Of a DNA stretch of 64,000 nt, positions 45,290 through 53,432 are shown piece after piece. The notes below the pieces were generated by a model. It had not been told where the DNA came from, did not search any database, and saw nothing but the letters and a program-made list of their open reading frames with translations. This DNA is from Myxococcales bacterium (GTDB taxonomy: Bacteria; Myxococcota_A; Polyangia; Nannocystales; Nannocystaceae). Every line of letters begins with the position of its first letter. Position 1 is the stretch's first letter. The position numbers were made by a program, and so were the translations under genes. The stretch is from contig JACKDW010000001.1 in NCBI GenBank assembly GCA_020633295.1, positions 1,054,001-1,118,000 on the forward strand, written 5' to 3'.

Positions 45290-45332
45290 GAGGTCGGCGC
45301 GCGCGATCATCACGGCGACGCGCGCCGACCTC
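45290..45332. terminator. Bidirectional hairpin between convergent kinase and V4R/STAS genes
   Basis: GAGGTCGGCGCGCG and CGCGCGCCGACCTC form perfect 14-base arms with a 15-base loop. Stops at 45253 and 45356 flank it. Confidence 0.75.
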
Positions 45333-45355
45333 AACGCTCGCCACGGGCAGCCAGG

Positions 45356-46426
45356 CTAGCCCATCGCCCGGAGGCAGTGCTGCAGCCCGTCGCTCAGCGT
45401 CGCCAGCGTCACGACGCCCGTGAAGCCCGTGTCGATGGCGACCATCGTCTGCGCGACCGCAGGGCGGATCCCCGTGATCACACACTTCGCGCCGAGCAGC
45501 TCGACCGCGCGCGTGACCTTGATGAGGTGATCCGCCGTCTCGGTGTCGATGAGCTCCACGCCCGTCACGTCGAGGATCGCGTAGCGGGCCTGCGTTCGCT
45601 GGATCTCGGTCAGCAGCCGCGACATCAGCTGCTGCGCGCGCGTGTTGGAGAGCGTGCCGAGCACCGGGAGCGTCAGCACGTCCTCCCAGATCTGCATGAT
45701 CGGGGTCGACAGGGTCTCGAGGTCCTCCCGCTGCTTCTCGATCACCGCCAAGCGCTCGTTCGCCGCTCGCTCGGCGCGCTGGCGCTCCGCGTTCTCCTGC
45801 TTGAGCTGCTCGAGCGCGACCGCGAGGTCGGCGCGGGTCGCCTGATCGCTGGCCAGGAGGCTGTCGAGTCGCTGCTCGATGGTGAGGTCCGACGGCGAGA
45901 CCGTGAATTCATCGCAGGGATCACCCTGCGCCTGGGACTTGGACTGGACGCTCCAGCAGTTGACGCCGAACAGCCGCGTGCACAGCCCCGCGAACTTCCC
46001 CGCCATCATCATCGAGCCCCAGTTCACGCCGAGCGCCCGCTGATAGAGCGCCTCGAAGCCGTTGTGCACGCGGAAGCGACCGACGCGCGCCTCGCGATCG
46101 AGCGAGACGAGCGTCCACAGCCCCCACCCGCAGGTGTTGGCGAGGATCCCCAGGCGCTCGAGGCCCTCCTCGAAGGTCTCGAACCGCGAGATGAACTGCC
46201 AGTCGCCCTCGACGCTGTCACGCCCGCCGCTCTGCATCGCGACGTTAAAGCGATCGGTGCCGACCATCCGCTGCATCCCCTGCATGAGCCCCGCGAGCGA
46301 GCTCTCGATCCACAGCGCGAGCGTCGGGCCGCCGCCGACGTAGAAGAGCCCCCGCTCGGTGTCCCACTTGAAGAGGTTGTCGTGGACCACGAACTGCGGA
46401 AGCGGGCTATCACCTGAACCAGTCAT
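45356..46426 (-). CDS. RsbR-type STAS domain protein with V4R-like sensor domain
   Basis: The 356-residue protein starts at the ATG at 46426 with an AGGGAG ribosome site. Residues 1-190 resemble a V4R/XylR-N sensor: GPTLALWIESSLAGLM, ILANTCGWGLW, RVHNGFEALYQRAL, and LFGVNCWSVQSKSQAQGDPCDEF with its Cys pair. A coiled-coil (EQLKQENAERQRAERAANERLAVIEKQREDL, about 213-243) links it to a C-terminal STAS domain. The STAS part is RsbR-like: PIMQIWEDVLTLPVLG, AILDVTGVELIDTETADHLI and CVITGIRPAVAQTM. The Thr sites of the DVTG and IDTET motifs are the likely RsbT-type phosphorylation targets. A stressosome-like switch is suggested, though no RsbS/RsbT is nearby. Confidence 0.85.
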   Translation of the reverse strand: MTGSGDSPLPQFVVHDNLFKWDTERGLFYVGGGPTLALWIESSLAGLMQGMQRMVGTDRFNVAMQSGGRDSVEGDWQFISRFETFEEGLERLGILANTCGWGLWTLVSLDREARVGRFRVHNGFEALYQRALGVNWGSMMMAGKFAGLCTRLFGVNCWSVQSKSQAQGDPCDEFTVSPSDLTIEQRLDSLLASDQATRADLAVALEQLKQENAERQRAERAANERLAVIEKQREDLETLSTPIMQIWEDVLTLPVLGTLSNTRAQQLMSRLLTEIQRTQARYAILDVTGVELIDTETADHLIKVTRAVELLGAKCVITGIRPAVAQTMVAIDTGFTGVVTLATLSDGLQHCLRAMG

Positions 46427-46798
46427 CGCGCTCTCTCCCTTACACCGCCGGCCCCAAATAGTACCGCGCGCGTCACGAGAGCACACGAGCGGCGGGCCCT
46501 CATCACGCTCGCGCGCCCGCGCGCGGCGAGCACGATGAAGTCCGTGTACAGCCATCACCGACATCGTGCACGCTGTCGCGCGCGCTCGCCCTCGCCGCGA
46601 GCTGAGGAGGCGCCGGGGACATGTCCCTACGTCATCTCGCGCTCGTTCAACCGCGGCGCGAGCTCGCGTCCGACGACGCGGCGAACGCTCGTCCGTCCGG
46701 TCGCGTCGCGCCTCGTCGCGACGCGGCGACGAGACGCGGTCGCGCACGGATCAACCCGCGCGCGACGAGCACGCGGGTCAACACGGCGTTCGCCGCCG
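46427..46798. other. Intergenic region, 372 bases
   Basis: Promoter region of the STAS gene at the left. No credible gene in either strand; the open frames are mostly Arg-rich. It carries one dispersed-motif copy. Confidence 0.55.
46618..46635. repeat. Dispersed ACATGTC motif, copy 8
   Basis: ACATGTCCCTACGT. The reverse complement of this 14-mer occurs at 55251-55264. Confidence 0.55.
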
Positions 46799-47341
46799 CT
46801 AGTTCTCGATCCCCGCGACGCCGCAGTCGCCCGCCTCGCAGCGCACCCGCGTCAGCGCGCCGACCGGCTCGCCGTCGACCGTGAAGTCGACGAGGAAGTA
46901 GTGCAGGCCGTCCGCGCCGGGCGACGGCGCGAGCGCGTCGCGGGCGGACAGGCAGCGCGCCTGCGGGTCGAGGAACCGCGCGCGTCGCTCTCGCCAGCGC
47001 GCGTCGAGCTCGACGTCGGGCGTGATCCGCCGCGTCGCGCCGAGCTCGATCCGCAGCGACCCGTCGCCGCGCTGCCACTCGAGCGCCGCCGACAGCTCGC
47101 GCGGGCCCGCCAGGCAGTCGGCGTGGGCGTCGAGCGCGAAGGGGAAGGACGAGACCTGGATCGCCGCCCAGAGATCGCCGCTGGCGAGCGCGCTCCAGAA
47201 CTTGCGCGCGACCGCGCGGGCCGGGTCCTCGGGCGCGCGGGCCGTGCAGCCCGCGAGCGCGGGCGCTAGGCACAGCGCGAGCGCGGCCGCGCGGAGTCGC
47301 GGAGATCGAGGAGATCGAGGAGATCGAGCGCGGGGCCGCAC
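46799..47341 (-). CDS. Lipoprotein of unknown function, 180 aa
   Basis: From the GTG at 47341 the product starts with SPRSPRSPR, from a GGAGATCGA triple repeat on the plus strand. A signal follows ending LAPALAGC, lipobox Cys near residue 32. The mature part begins RAVARKFWSALASGDLWAAIQVSSFPFALDAHADCLAGPREL, which reads like the start of an NTF2-like domain (helix then a strand), and ends VGALTRVRCEAGDCGVAGIEN. Two late Cys may pair. A longer frame upstream is Ser/Val-rich antisense sequence and is rejected. It is divergent from the beta-helix lipoprotein gene. Confidence 0.72.
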   Translation of the reverse strand: MRPRARSPRSPRSPRLRAAALALCLAPALAGCTARAPEDPARAVARKFWSALASGDLWAAIQVSSFPFALDAHADCLAGPRELSAALEWQRGDGSLRIELGATRRITPDVELDARWRERRARFLDPQARCLSARDALAPSPGADGLHYFLVDFTVDGEPVGALTRVRCEAGDCGVAGIEN

Positions 47342-47404
47342 GCCGAGATTGTAGCGCGCCTCCGGGTCGCCCCGCCAGCGCCGCGGCCCGGCGCCCGATC
47401 GCTT

Positions 47405-47424
47405 ACATGTCGGTAAGGACATAT
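47405..47424. repeat. Dispersed ACATGTC motif, copy 9
   Basis: ATGTC-6 bases-GACAT, both arms perfect. It lies between divergent starts (47341 and 47445). Confidence 0.6.
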
Positions 47425-47444
47425 CCTGTACGTGGGAGGCTCCC

Positions 47445-48785
47445 GTGAAACATCGACTTACATTCGCCCTGCTGCTGTCCGCGTCGCTCACCGCCTGCTC
47501 CGGCGACGACGGCGGGGCCTCGAGCGAGACCAGCGAGTCCTCGAGCGACGCGAGCGACAGCGCCACCGAGGGCCCCGCGACCTCCGGCGCCACCGAGGAT
47601 CCCTCGGCCGGCACGGACCCGACGGGCGCGTCGCAGACGACGAACCCGACGAGCGCGACGGACCCGACGACCGCGACCGACCCCACGGCGGACGTGACCA
47701 CGAACCCGACGAGCGCGACCGACACGACCACCGACGGCACCGACACCGATGACACGACGGGCCCCGACATCCCGCCCGACGGTCTGCCGCCCGCGGGCAA
47801 CCCCGACGGCGACTGCGCGGTCCCGCCCGAGGCGCAGCTCGCCGACAGCTCCAACCCGACCACGGTCGTCGGCGACGGCACGCCCGCGAGCTGCACCTCC
47901 GACGCGTTCGTGCAGGCCGTCGCCGACGGCGGCGTCATCACCTTCGACTGCGGGCCCGACCCGGTGACGATCACGCTCACGGAGACGGCCAAGATCTTCA
48001 ACGACAAGGGCCCCGAGATCGTCATCGACGGCGGCGGGCTCGTGACGCTCGACGGCGGCGGCAAGCGCATCCTGTACCAGAACACCTGCGATCAGGCGCA
48101 GGTGTGGACGACCCCGATGTGCCAGAACCAGGACCACCCGCGCCTGACCGTGCAGAACCTGACCTTCGTCCACGGCGACGCCACCGGCGAGGACGTCGAC
48201 GGCGGAGGCGGCGGCGCGATCTTCGTGCGCGGCGGTCGGTTCAAGATCATCAACTCGCGCTTCTTCAACAACACCTGCGACGACGTCGGCCCCGACGTCG
48301 GCGGCGCGGCCGTGCGCGCGCTCAGCCAGCACGAGGGTCAGCCGGTCTACGTGGTCAACAGCACCTTCGGCGGCGCGCCCGAGCTCGGCAACGTCTGCTC
48401 GAACGGCGGCGGGCTCAGCAGCATCGGCGTCTCGTACACGGTGATCAACAGCCTGTTCAGCCACAACATGGCGATCGGCGACGGCGCCAACCCGGCCCAG
48501 CCCGGCACGCCCGGCGGCGGCAGCGGGGGCGCGATCTACAACGACGGCAACACCTTCACGCTCACGCTGTGCGGGACGAAGATCACCGACAACCACGCCA
48601 ACGAGGGCGGCGGCGCGATCTTCTTCGTGAGCAACAACCTCACGGGCACCATGGTCATCGAGGACTCGCTGCTGTGCGCCAACCCCAGCGACGGCTTCGA
48701 GACCCAGGGCTACCCGGGGATCTTCGTGCTCGCCGCGGGCGACCCCCAGGTCACCAACTCGACGATCGAGGAGAGCTGCCCGTAG
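47445..48785 (+). CDS. Surface lipoprotein with right-handed beta-helix domain
   Basis: A GTG start with GGGAGG upstream gives 446 residues. The signal ends LTACSGDD (lipobox Cys 18). A Ser/Thr/Asp linker runs to about residue 115. The folded domain has regular short strands with Asn/Gly turns: GPEIVIDGGGLVTLDGGG, HPRLTVQNLTFVHGDATG, GGAIFVRGGRFKIINSRFFNNTCDDVG, YVVNSTFGGAPE, GLSSIGVSYTVINSLFSHNMA, GGAIFFVSNNLTGTMVIEDSLLC. This is a parallel beta-helix of the polymorphic-outer-membrane or pectate-lyase fold type, without visible catalytic residues. Probably a surface adhesin or matrix protein. Confidence 0.88.
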   Translation: MKHRLTFALLLSASLTACSGDDGGASSETSESSSDASDSATEGPATSGATEDPSAGTDPTGASQTTNPTSATDPTTATDPTADVTTNPTSATDTTTDGTDTDDTTGPDIPPDGLPPAGNPDGDCAVPPEAQLADSSNPTTVVGDGTPASCTSDAFVQAVADGGVITFDCGPDPVTITLTETAKIFNDKGPEIVIDGGGLVTLDGGGKRILYQNTCDQAQVWTTPMCQNQDHPRLTVQNLTFVHGDATGEDVDGGGGGAIFVRGGRFKIINSRFFNNTCDDVGPDVGGAAVRALSQHEGQPVYVVNSTFGGAPELGNVCSNGGGLSSIGVSYTVINSLFSHNMAIGDGANPAQPGTPGGGSGGAIYNDGNTFTLTLCGTKITDNHANEGGGAIFFVSNNLTGTMVIEDSLLCANPSDGFETQGYPGIFVLAAGDPQVTNSTIEESCP

Positions 48786-48842
48786 CGCGCGCTCCGGAGC
48801 TTCACTCCCGGCGCGCGAGCCCGTGTAGGCTCGCCGTACGAC

Positions 48843-49289
48843 ATGCACCTCGACCGACTCAGACGGATCAAGCTCGCGCTCAAGCGGCGTGGCTACGACA
48901 CGCGCGCGCTTCGTCGACGCGAGGAGGCCGCGCTCACGGCGGAGAACGAGCACAACCCGCTGGTGCTGCAGCCCTGCGCGCGCTGCGGCGGGCGGCGTCG
49001 GTGCTGCGTAGAGCGCGACGGCGTAGCGAGCCTTCACGGCTGCGACGTCTGCGAGGAGACCGGCCTCTCGGGCGAGGTCGAGCGGTACTTCACGTCCTCG
49101 CGCGCGGACCAGCCCGCCGTGACGGTGCGCCCAAACGCCTCCGGGTGGGTGCGCTGCCCAGGCTGCGGGTCGAGCTTTAAACCCGTCGACGCGAGCGCCT
49201 GGACCGGCCTGCGCCACCGAGACCGCGGCGGCGCGCGGGGCCTCTGCGGACAGCGACTGATCATCGAGGCGACGCGCGCCGACGGCTGA
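48843..49289 (+). CDS. Small protein with three Cys-pair zinc-binding sites
   Basis: The 148-residue protein has an Arg/Lys-rich N-terminus (HLDRLRRIKLALKRRGYDTRALRRREE), then a CxxC (CARCGG), another Cys-rich loop with HGCDVCEETGL, and later RCPGCGSSF. Together these look like one or two treble-clef-type zinc ribbons. The N-terminal basic helix could bind nucleic acid. No known family. It follows the beta-helix gene by 57 bases on the same strand but with its own ATG. Its function cannot be inferred further. Confidence 0.65.
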   Translation: MHLDRLRRIKLALKRRGYDTRALRRREEAALTAENEHNPLVLQPCARCGGRRRCCVERDGVASLHGCDVCEETGLSGEVERYFTSSRADQPAVTVRPNASGWVRCPGCGSSFKPVDASAWTGLRHRDRGGARGLCGQRLIIEATRADG

Positions 49290-49415
49290 GCAGGCGCGTC
49301 GCGTGACGGCTCGCCACGACGCCTGTCGCTTCGCCTGGCGCGAGCGCCGTTGGGTCCTGACAACCTGTGGGTCTCCCCACAGACCGCGACCGCGAGCCGG
49401 TCCCTCCACATGGGT

Positions 49416-50735
49416 CTACCCCCCGAGCGCGGCGGAGGCCATGTCGACGAGCGCGCTCGCCATCGCGTCGCCGCCGGCGCAGATCGAGTACAGCCCCGGA
49501 CCGCCGACCTGGGCCTGCAGCTCCCGGATGCGCACAGGCGGCAGCGCCTTCACCGGGCCGCCCGCGGCGCAGCCCGGGCCGATCCCGAACTTGATCTGCT
49601 CGGCCGGGTCGGCGTCGTCGGCGTACGGGATCTCTGCGGGGTCACCGGAGTAGCCCGTCGGCACGCCGACGATCGCGGCGACGTGCACGTCCGCCGCCGG
49701 CTTGGTCGCCGAGAGCAGCTCGAGCGCGTCGGAGTAGCGCAGCACCGGGTGCAGCACCGCGCTGTCGAGGCCCGCGGGCCCCCCGTTGATGTCTCGATCG
49801 ACCGGATCACACGCGCTGTAGGGGCCGGGCGCGGCGCCCTCGCACTGCACGCCCGCGTTCCAGCACACCGCGCTCGTCGGCGAGCTCGCGCCGTCCTCCC
49901 ACGACCACTGATTATTGAGGTCGAGGAAGATGCTCTGCTGATTCGGGTTATAGGAGCAGTCGGCCTCGTCGGTGACGAGCACGACGAGCAGCTCGGCCTC
50001 GGCGCGCAGGAACCCGTAGTTGTCCTCGCCCGGCTCCTCGGCGCGGGCGAGCGCCCGGTGCATCGCCTCGAGCGGGCTCTCGTAGCCGCACCCGTTAATC
50101 CCCTGGGGCAGGAGGCACGCGAGCGCGTCGGCGAGCGGCGCGTCGACGTTCGCCACGCCGTCGATCGACTCGATCCACATTCGCGGCGCGATCGACTCGT
50201 CCTGCGCGATGCCGGTGGCGGTCGTCGTGATCGACTCCAACGCGCACACGTCGGTGCAGGCCGCGGGCTCCATCGTGTTCTCGGGCGCGAACTCGAAGTC
50301 GTCGAGCCGCGCGCGACAGCTCGTGAGATCGAACCGCCCCTGACTCGCGGGCCGCGGGAAGTTGTCGGGGGAGCAGCGCGGGTTGCCGTAGTCCGTCGTG
50401 GTGACCGCGATGCGGTAATTGACCCCCCCGCTCTCGAGCGCGTTGATGAGCTCGCCGGCGCCCGCGGCGACGCGGCGCTGCGCGTCGGACATGCTCCCCG
50501 AATTGTCGATGACGAACAGGATGTCGAGGTCACCCGAGATCGGGCCGCTCGTCGGATCCCCCGTCGGGTCCCCGCTCGTCGCGTTCGGGTCCGTCGTCAG
50601 CGTGTCGGTGTCGTCGTCGATGGTGGTGGCGTCGGTCTCGCTCTCCTCGGAGCCCGAGCCGGAGCAGGAGCCGACGAGGCCGAGCGCGAGCGCGAGCGCG
50701 AGCGTGTAGTAGAGATACAGCGTGGTTTGTTTCAT
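49416..50735 (-). CDS. vWA-domain surface lipoprotein
   Basis: The ATG at 50735 gives MKQTTLYLYYTLALALALGLVGSCSGSGS, lipobox Cys 24, after which comes a short acidic linker. The vWA domain starts DLDILFVIDNSGSMSDAQRR, the complete MIDAS motif DxSxS, and continues YRIAVTTTDYG, RRMWIES-type helices, and LLVVLVTDEADCS, the final MIDAS acidic residue. A large insert holds several Cys pairs. The tail PVRIRELQAQVGGPGLYSICAGGDAMASAL gives an extra Cys pairing. MIDAS proteins bind metal-bridged ligands on the surface. The longer start at 50795 is rejected because it precedes the signal with basic residues. An AGGA ribosome site precedes the ATG. Confidence 0.88.
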   Translation of the reverse strand: MKQTTLYLYYTLALALALGLVGSCSGSGSEESETDATTIDDDTDTLTTDPNATSGDPTGDPTSGPISGDLDILFVIDNSGSMSDAQRRVAAGAGELINALESGGVNYRIAVTTTDYGNPRCSPDNFPRPASQGRFDLTSCRARLDDFEFAPENTMEPAACTDVCALESITTTATGIAQDESIAPRMWIESIDGVANVDAPLADALACLLPQGINGCGYESPLEAMHRALARAEEPGEDNYGFLRAEAELLVVLVTDEADCSYNPNQQSIFLDLNNQWSWEDGASSPTSAVCWNAGVQCEGAAPGPYSACDPVDRDINGGPAGLDSAVLHPVLRYSDALELLSATKPAADVHVAAIVGVPTGYSGDPAEIPYADDADPAEQIKFGIGPGCAAGGPVKALPPVRIRELQAQVGGPGLYSICAGGDAMASALVDMASAALGG

Positions 50736-51178
50736 GATCAGCGCATTCCTGAATCGAGGCACTCGAGCGTATGTTCTCGAGATCGCTATCCTCACCCCGA
50801 TACGCGTCGTTGATAGCCGAAAAGCCGACTGTCTTCATTGGGTAGCTCGTGCGCGGCTCGCTCGACAATACGCGATCTTTGCGCCCGCCGAGGCAATACG
50901 ATGATCTCGCGCGCGCGAACGCGAGGCCGCCGCAGCGTACGCGCAATCGCGCGGCGGATCATCCGCGTGTCCGCGCGTGCAACTCATGACAATGACGCGG
51001 TTTGAATACTCAGACTAATGCACACAGTTTTGGAAACACCCAACGCGACGCCGCCCACGTCGGGAGGCCGCGCGGCCCGGGGCCGCAGCGCCGCGAACCT
51101 CGGGTGTCCACGAGCGACCGCGCGAGGCGACACCATCCGCGAACGGCGGCAGCGGCGTCGCTGCTACCCTCGCGAGCC
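50736..51178. other. Intergenic region, 443 bases
   Basis: The left 250 bases are AT-richer than average and should hold the vWA gene promoter. No credible gene; the open frames are shadow-like. Confidence 0.5.
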
Positions 51179-51429
51179 ATGATCCCTGCGCACCTCGATC
51201 TCCTCCCACCTCGCCGCGCTCCCGCTCGCGCTGCTCCTCGCGCTCGCGGCCTGGCAGCGAGCTGCTGGTCGCGCCGATCGAGAGCAAGCGCTGGACGTGG
51301 CCGCTGTGTCCCTACGACAAGGAGATCTACGTCCCGGCGTGCGAGTGGGTGCACCGCTCGCGGCCAATCAGCAGAGCGCGGGGCTCGACGTCCCGCCCCC
51401 GCCATGGGCGGGCGCGCGAGCGCGCCCGC
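51179..51429 (+). pseudogene. Possible degenerate small secreted-protein gene
   Basis: Pieces of sense sequence lie in different frames. Near 51200-51255, HLAALPLALLLALAAWQ reads as a signal-type helix. Near 51260-51355, ELLVAPIESKRWTWPLCPYDKEIYVPACEWVHRS reads as a protein body. The two join only if bases are added or removed twice within 80 bases, and the likely ATG at 51180 is in yet another frame. Either a decayed gene or several sequencing errors. Confidence 0.35.
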
Positions 51430-52197
51430 TCATGCGTCGAGCGCCGGGTGGTCGAAGAGCCGCGGGAGCGCGAGCAGCAGGTTCAGCGCGCGCGGGAGCT
51501 CGAGCGCGTCGCCGAGCTCGCTCAGCAGCGCTTCGAAGCGCGCCTCCGCGTCGCTGCGCCACAGCAGGGGGCGGCGCGCGCCGACGAACGCGGGGTCCGA
51601 GGGCAGGCAGCGCGCGGGCTCCTCGACGCTGACGTAGGCGCGGCACGCGAGCGGGCGCGACTCGTAGGCCGCGCAGCGCCCATCGTCATCGAGCGCCGGG
51701 CAGGGCATGCCGCGCGCCCGCCAGCGCAGCTGCGTCTCGAGGTAGACCTCGCGGGCGTCCGCGTCGCTGCGGGCGAGCGCGCGCTGCAGCAGCGCGTGGA
51801 ACAGGCTCGACTGCTGCGCGGCCCGCAGCAGGCGGGCCTGGCCGTCGTCGCGCCGCCGCAGCGCCCGCGCCATCCGCAGGCCCTCGATCGGCAGGATCGT
51901 CGGGGCGGCCGTGCAGCACGCCGGGCAGCCGGCGCCGCAGCGCGGGGTAACACCAGACCGTTCGAGCAGGTGACCGAGGTAGCGATCGAGCGCCGCGTAG
52001 GCCTCGTCGAGCGCGGGCCACAGCTCCTCCAAGGGCGCCGCGTCGGGGTCCTCGGCGAGCCGCCGCGCGAGGCGGCGCAGCGGCGCGACGGCCTGATCGA
52101 GCAGCAGGCGCGCGGTCGGCTGCTCGCGGGCACGCTCGAGCGCGTCCTGTCGCGCCTCGGGGGAGCGCTCGTCGACGAGTACGCGCAGCTGCTTCAA
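51430..52197 (-). CDS. YkgJ-like cysteine cluster protein
   Basis: The 255-residue protein from an ATG at 52197 has CGAGCPACCTAAP (about residues 87-98) and CPALDDDGRCAAYESRPLACRAY (about 165-187). The Cys-x3-Cys-x2-Cys-Cys and later Cys pairs are the iron-sulfur or zinc cluster signature of the YkgJ (UPF0153/DUF6973) family. The N-terminal 85 residues are helical. The family's exact role is not known; some are linked to metal handling. No neighbour helps. The gene convergently overlaps the region of the degenerate gene on the plus strand. Confidence 0.82.
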   Translation of the reverse strand: MKQLRVLVDERSPEARQDALERAREQPTARLLLDQAVAPLRRLARRLAEDPDAAPLEELWPALDEAYAALDRYLGHLLERSGVTPRCGAGCPACCTAAPTILPIEGLRMARALRRRDDGQARLLRAAQQSSLFHALLQRALARSDADAREVYLETQLRWRARGMPCPALDDDGRCAAYESRPLACRAYVSVEEPARCLPSDPAFVGARRPLLWRSDAEARFEALLSELGDALELPRALNLLLALPRLFDHPALDA

Positions 52198-52295
52198 GGT
52201 TCACCCTCCGAACGGGGCCCGCGCCCATCGTCGGGCATCGTCCGCGCGCCGTCCAGCCGCGGGAATCGAGCGGCCGCCTGACGCGTACAGGCCGC

Positions 52296-53395
52296 GTGGG
52301 ACACGGCGCATGGCGAGCGCGGGTGGGCGGGGCGCTGGCGCGCGCGTGGAGACGGCGCGCGCTCGCGACCCGGTGGGGTGGGCCGCTGCTGTGCGCCGCG
52401 ACGCTGTGGGGCTGCGGCCCCGCGGCGCGCGAGGCCCGCCGCTCGCGACGCGCGCGTCCGCGGACGCGTCGTCGGGCGCCGCGTCGCCCGCGGCCGCCGA
52501 GTCCCAAGAACATGTCCAAAAAGACATCGTTAATTCAACGATGGAGACGACGGTCGCGACGACGGCAGCGCGGCGCCGGCGCCGGAGCCCGCCGCGCTCT
52601 CGATGGTGCGCGCGCTGCCGGCGATCGAGCGCGCGCCCGTCTCGCGCGCGCTCGAGCGCGACGCGGACGCGGCCAACGACAGAAGGCGTGAAGCTGCACG
52701 AGGCGGGCGAGCTCGCGGGCGCGCGCGCGCGCTACCGCGAGGCGCTCGCGCGCGACCCGGGGCACCTCGCGGCGCGCTACAACCTGGGCCGCGCGCTGGC
52801 GCGGGGCGGCGAGCTCGAGGCCGCGCTCGAGGTGCTCGCGCAGCTGCGCGCGGCGAAGTGTCCGGAGTGCCAGGAGCGTATCCTCGCGGCGGCGAGCGAC
52901 GACGACTGGGCGCCCGCGCGCGCGCGCGCGCGCTACCGCGAGCTCACCGCGGGCGTCGAGGACGAGCTCGCCACCGTCGAGCAGGCCGCCGAGCTCGCGC
53001 GCGCGTGGCTCGAGGACCCGCTCGCGAACGCGGCGCCCCCCCAGCTGTCGCCGCGCCACGCGGTCGCCGCGGAGATCCTGTGCACGACCTGCGACCCCGA
53101 GGACGCCGGCCCGGGCGGCGACGACATCCGCGACCGACCCCGCGGCGCCGAGGCGGTCACGCGCTGGTACCGAGCCGTGCACCGGCAGGCCCGGGAGCAC
53201 CGCGGGCTCGTCATCGGCGAGGCGCTGCGCTGCCGCAAGGGCTGCTGCCAGTTCAAGCGCGACGACGCCGAGCAAGATGAGGACGGCGAGGAGCGGCTGC
53301 GCCGCAACACGCTCTACCTCGAGCGCGTGTGCTTCAAGACGCTCGGCGAGCGCGCGCTGTGGATCAAGCGCCTGAGCTTCCTCGACGGCGGCTGA
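52296..53395 (+). pseudogene. TPR-type lipoprotein gene broken by several frame changes
   Basis: The sense runs across three frames. First a GTG at 52296 gives a lipoprotein signal ending LLCAATLWGCGP. Then, in another frame, ASADASSGAASPAAAES. Then, in a third frame, APAPEPAALSMVRALPAIERAPVSRAL. Last, back in the second frame from about 52688, EGVKLHEAGELAGARARYREALARDPGHLAARYNLGRAL, a TPR unit, and a 220-residue C-terminal part with YRAVHRQAREHRGLVIGEALRCRKGCCQFK. Joining them needs changes near 52430, 52560 and 52685. The dispersed AT-rich motif copy at 52510-52527 lies inside the broken part. Decay, or a cluster of assembly errors, cannot be told apart here. Confidence 0.55.
52510..52527. 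repeat. Dispersed ACATGTC motif, copy 10, inside a broken gene
   Basis: ACATGTC-6 bases-GACAT. The sequence around it, to about 52540, is far more AT-rich than the flanking coding DNA, as if inserted. Confidence 0.55.
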
Positions 53396-53432
53396 GCGAG
53401 GCGCCGCGCGAGCGACCGCGACCCGCGCTCCG

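Noticed and set aside
42689..45334. 881-residue minus-strand open frame
   Set aside because: It is the mirror of the histidine kinase gene, which has all kinase and receiver motifs on the plus strand.
47290..47330. GGAGATCGA repeated three times
   Set aside because: It only encodes the SPR repeats before a lipoprotein signal. Too short to be a CRISPR or regulatory array.
47342..48085. Upstream extension of the lipoprotein gene ending at 46799
   Set aside because: The added sequence is the antisense of the Ser/Thr linker of the beta-helix gene, giving a Val/Ser-rich false protein.
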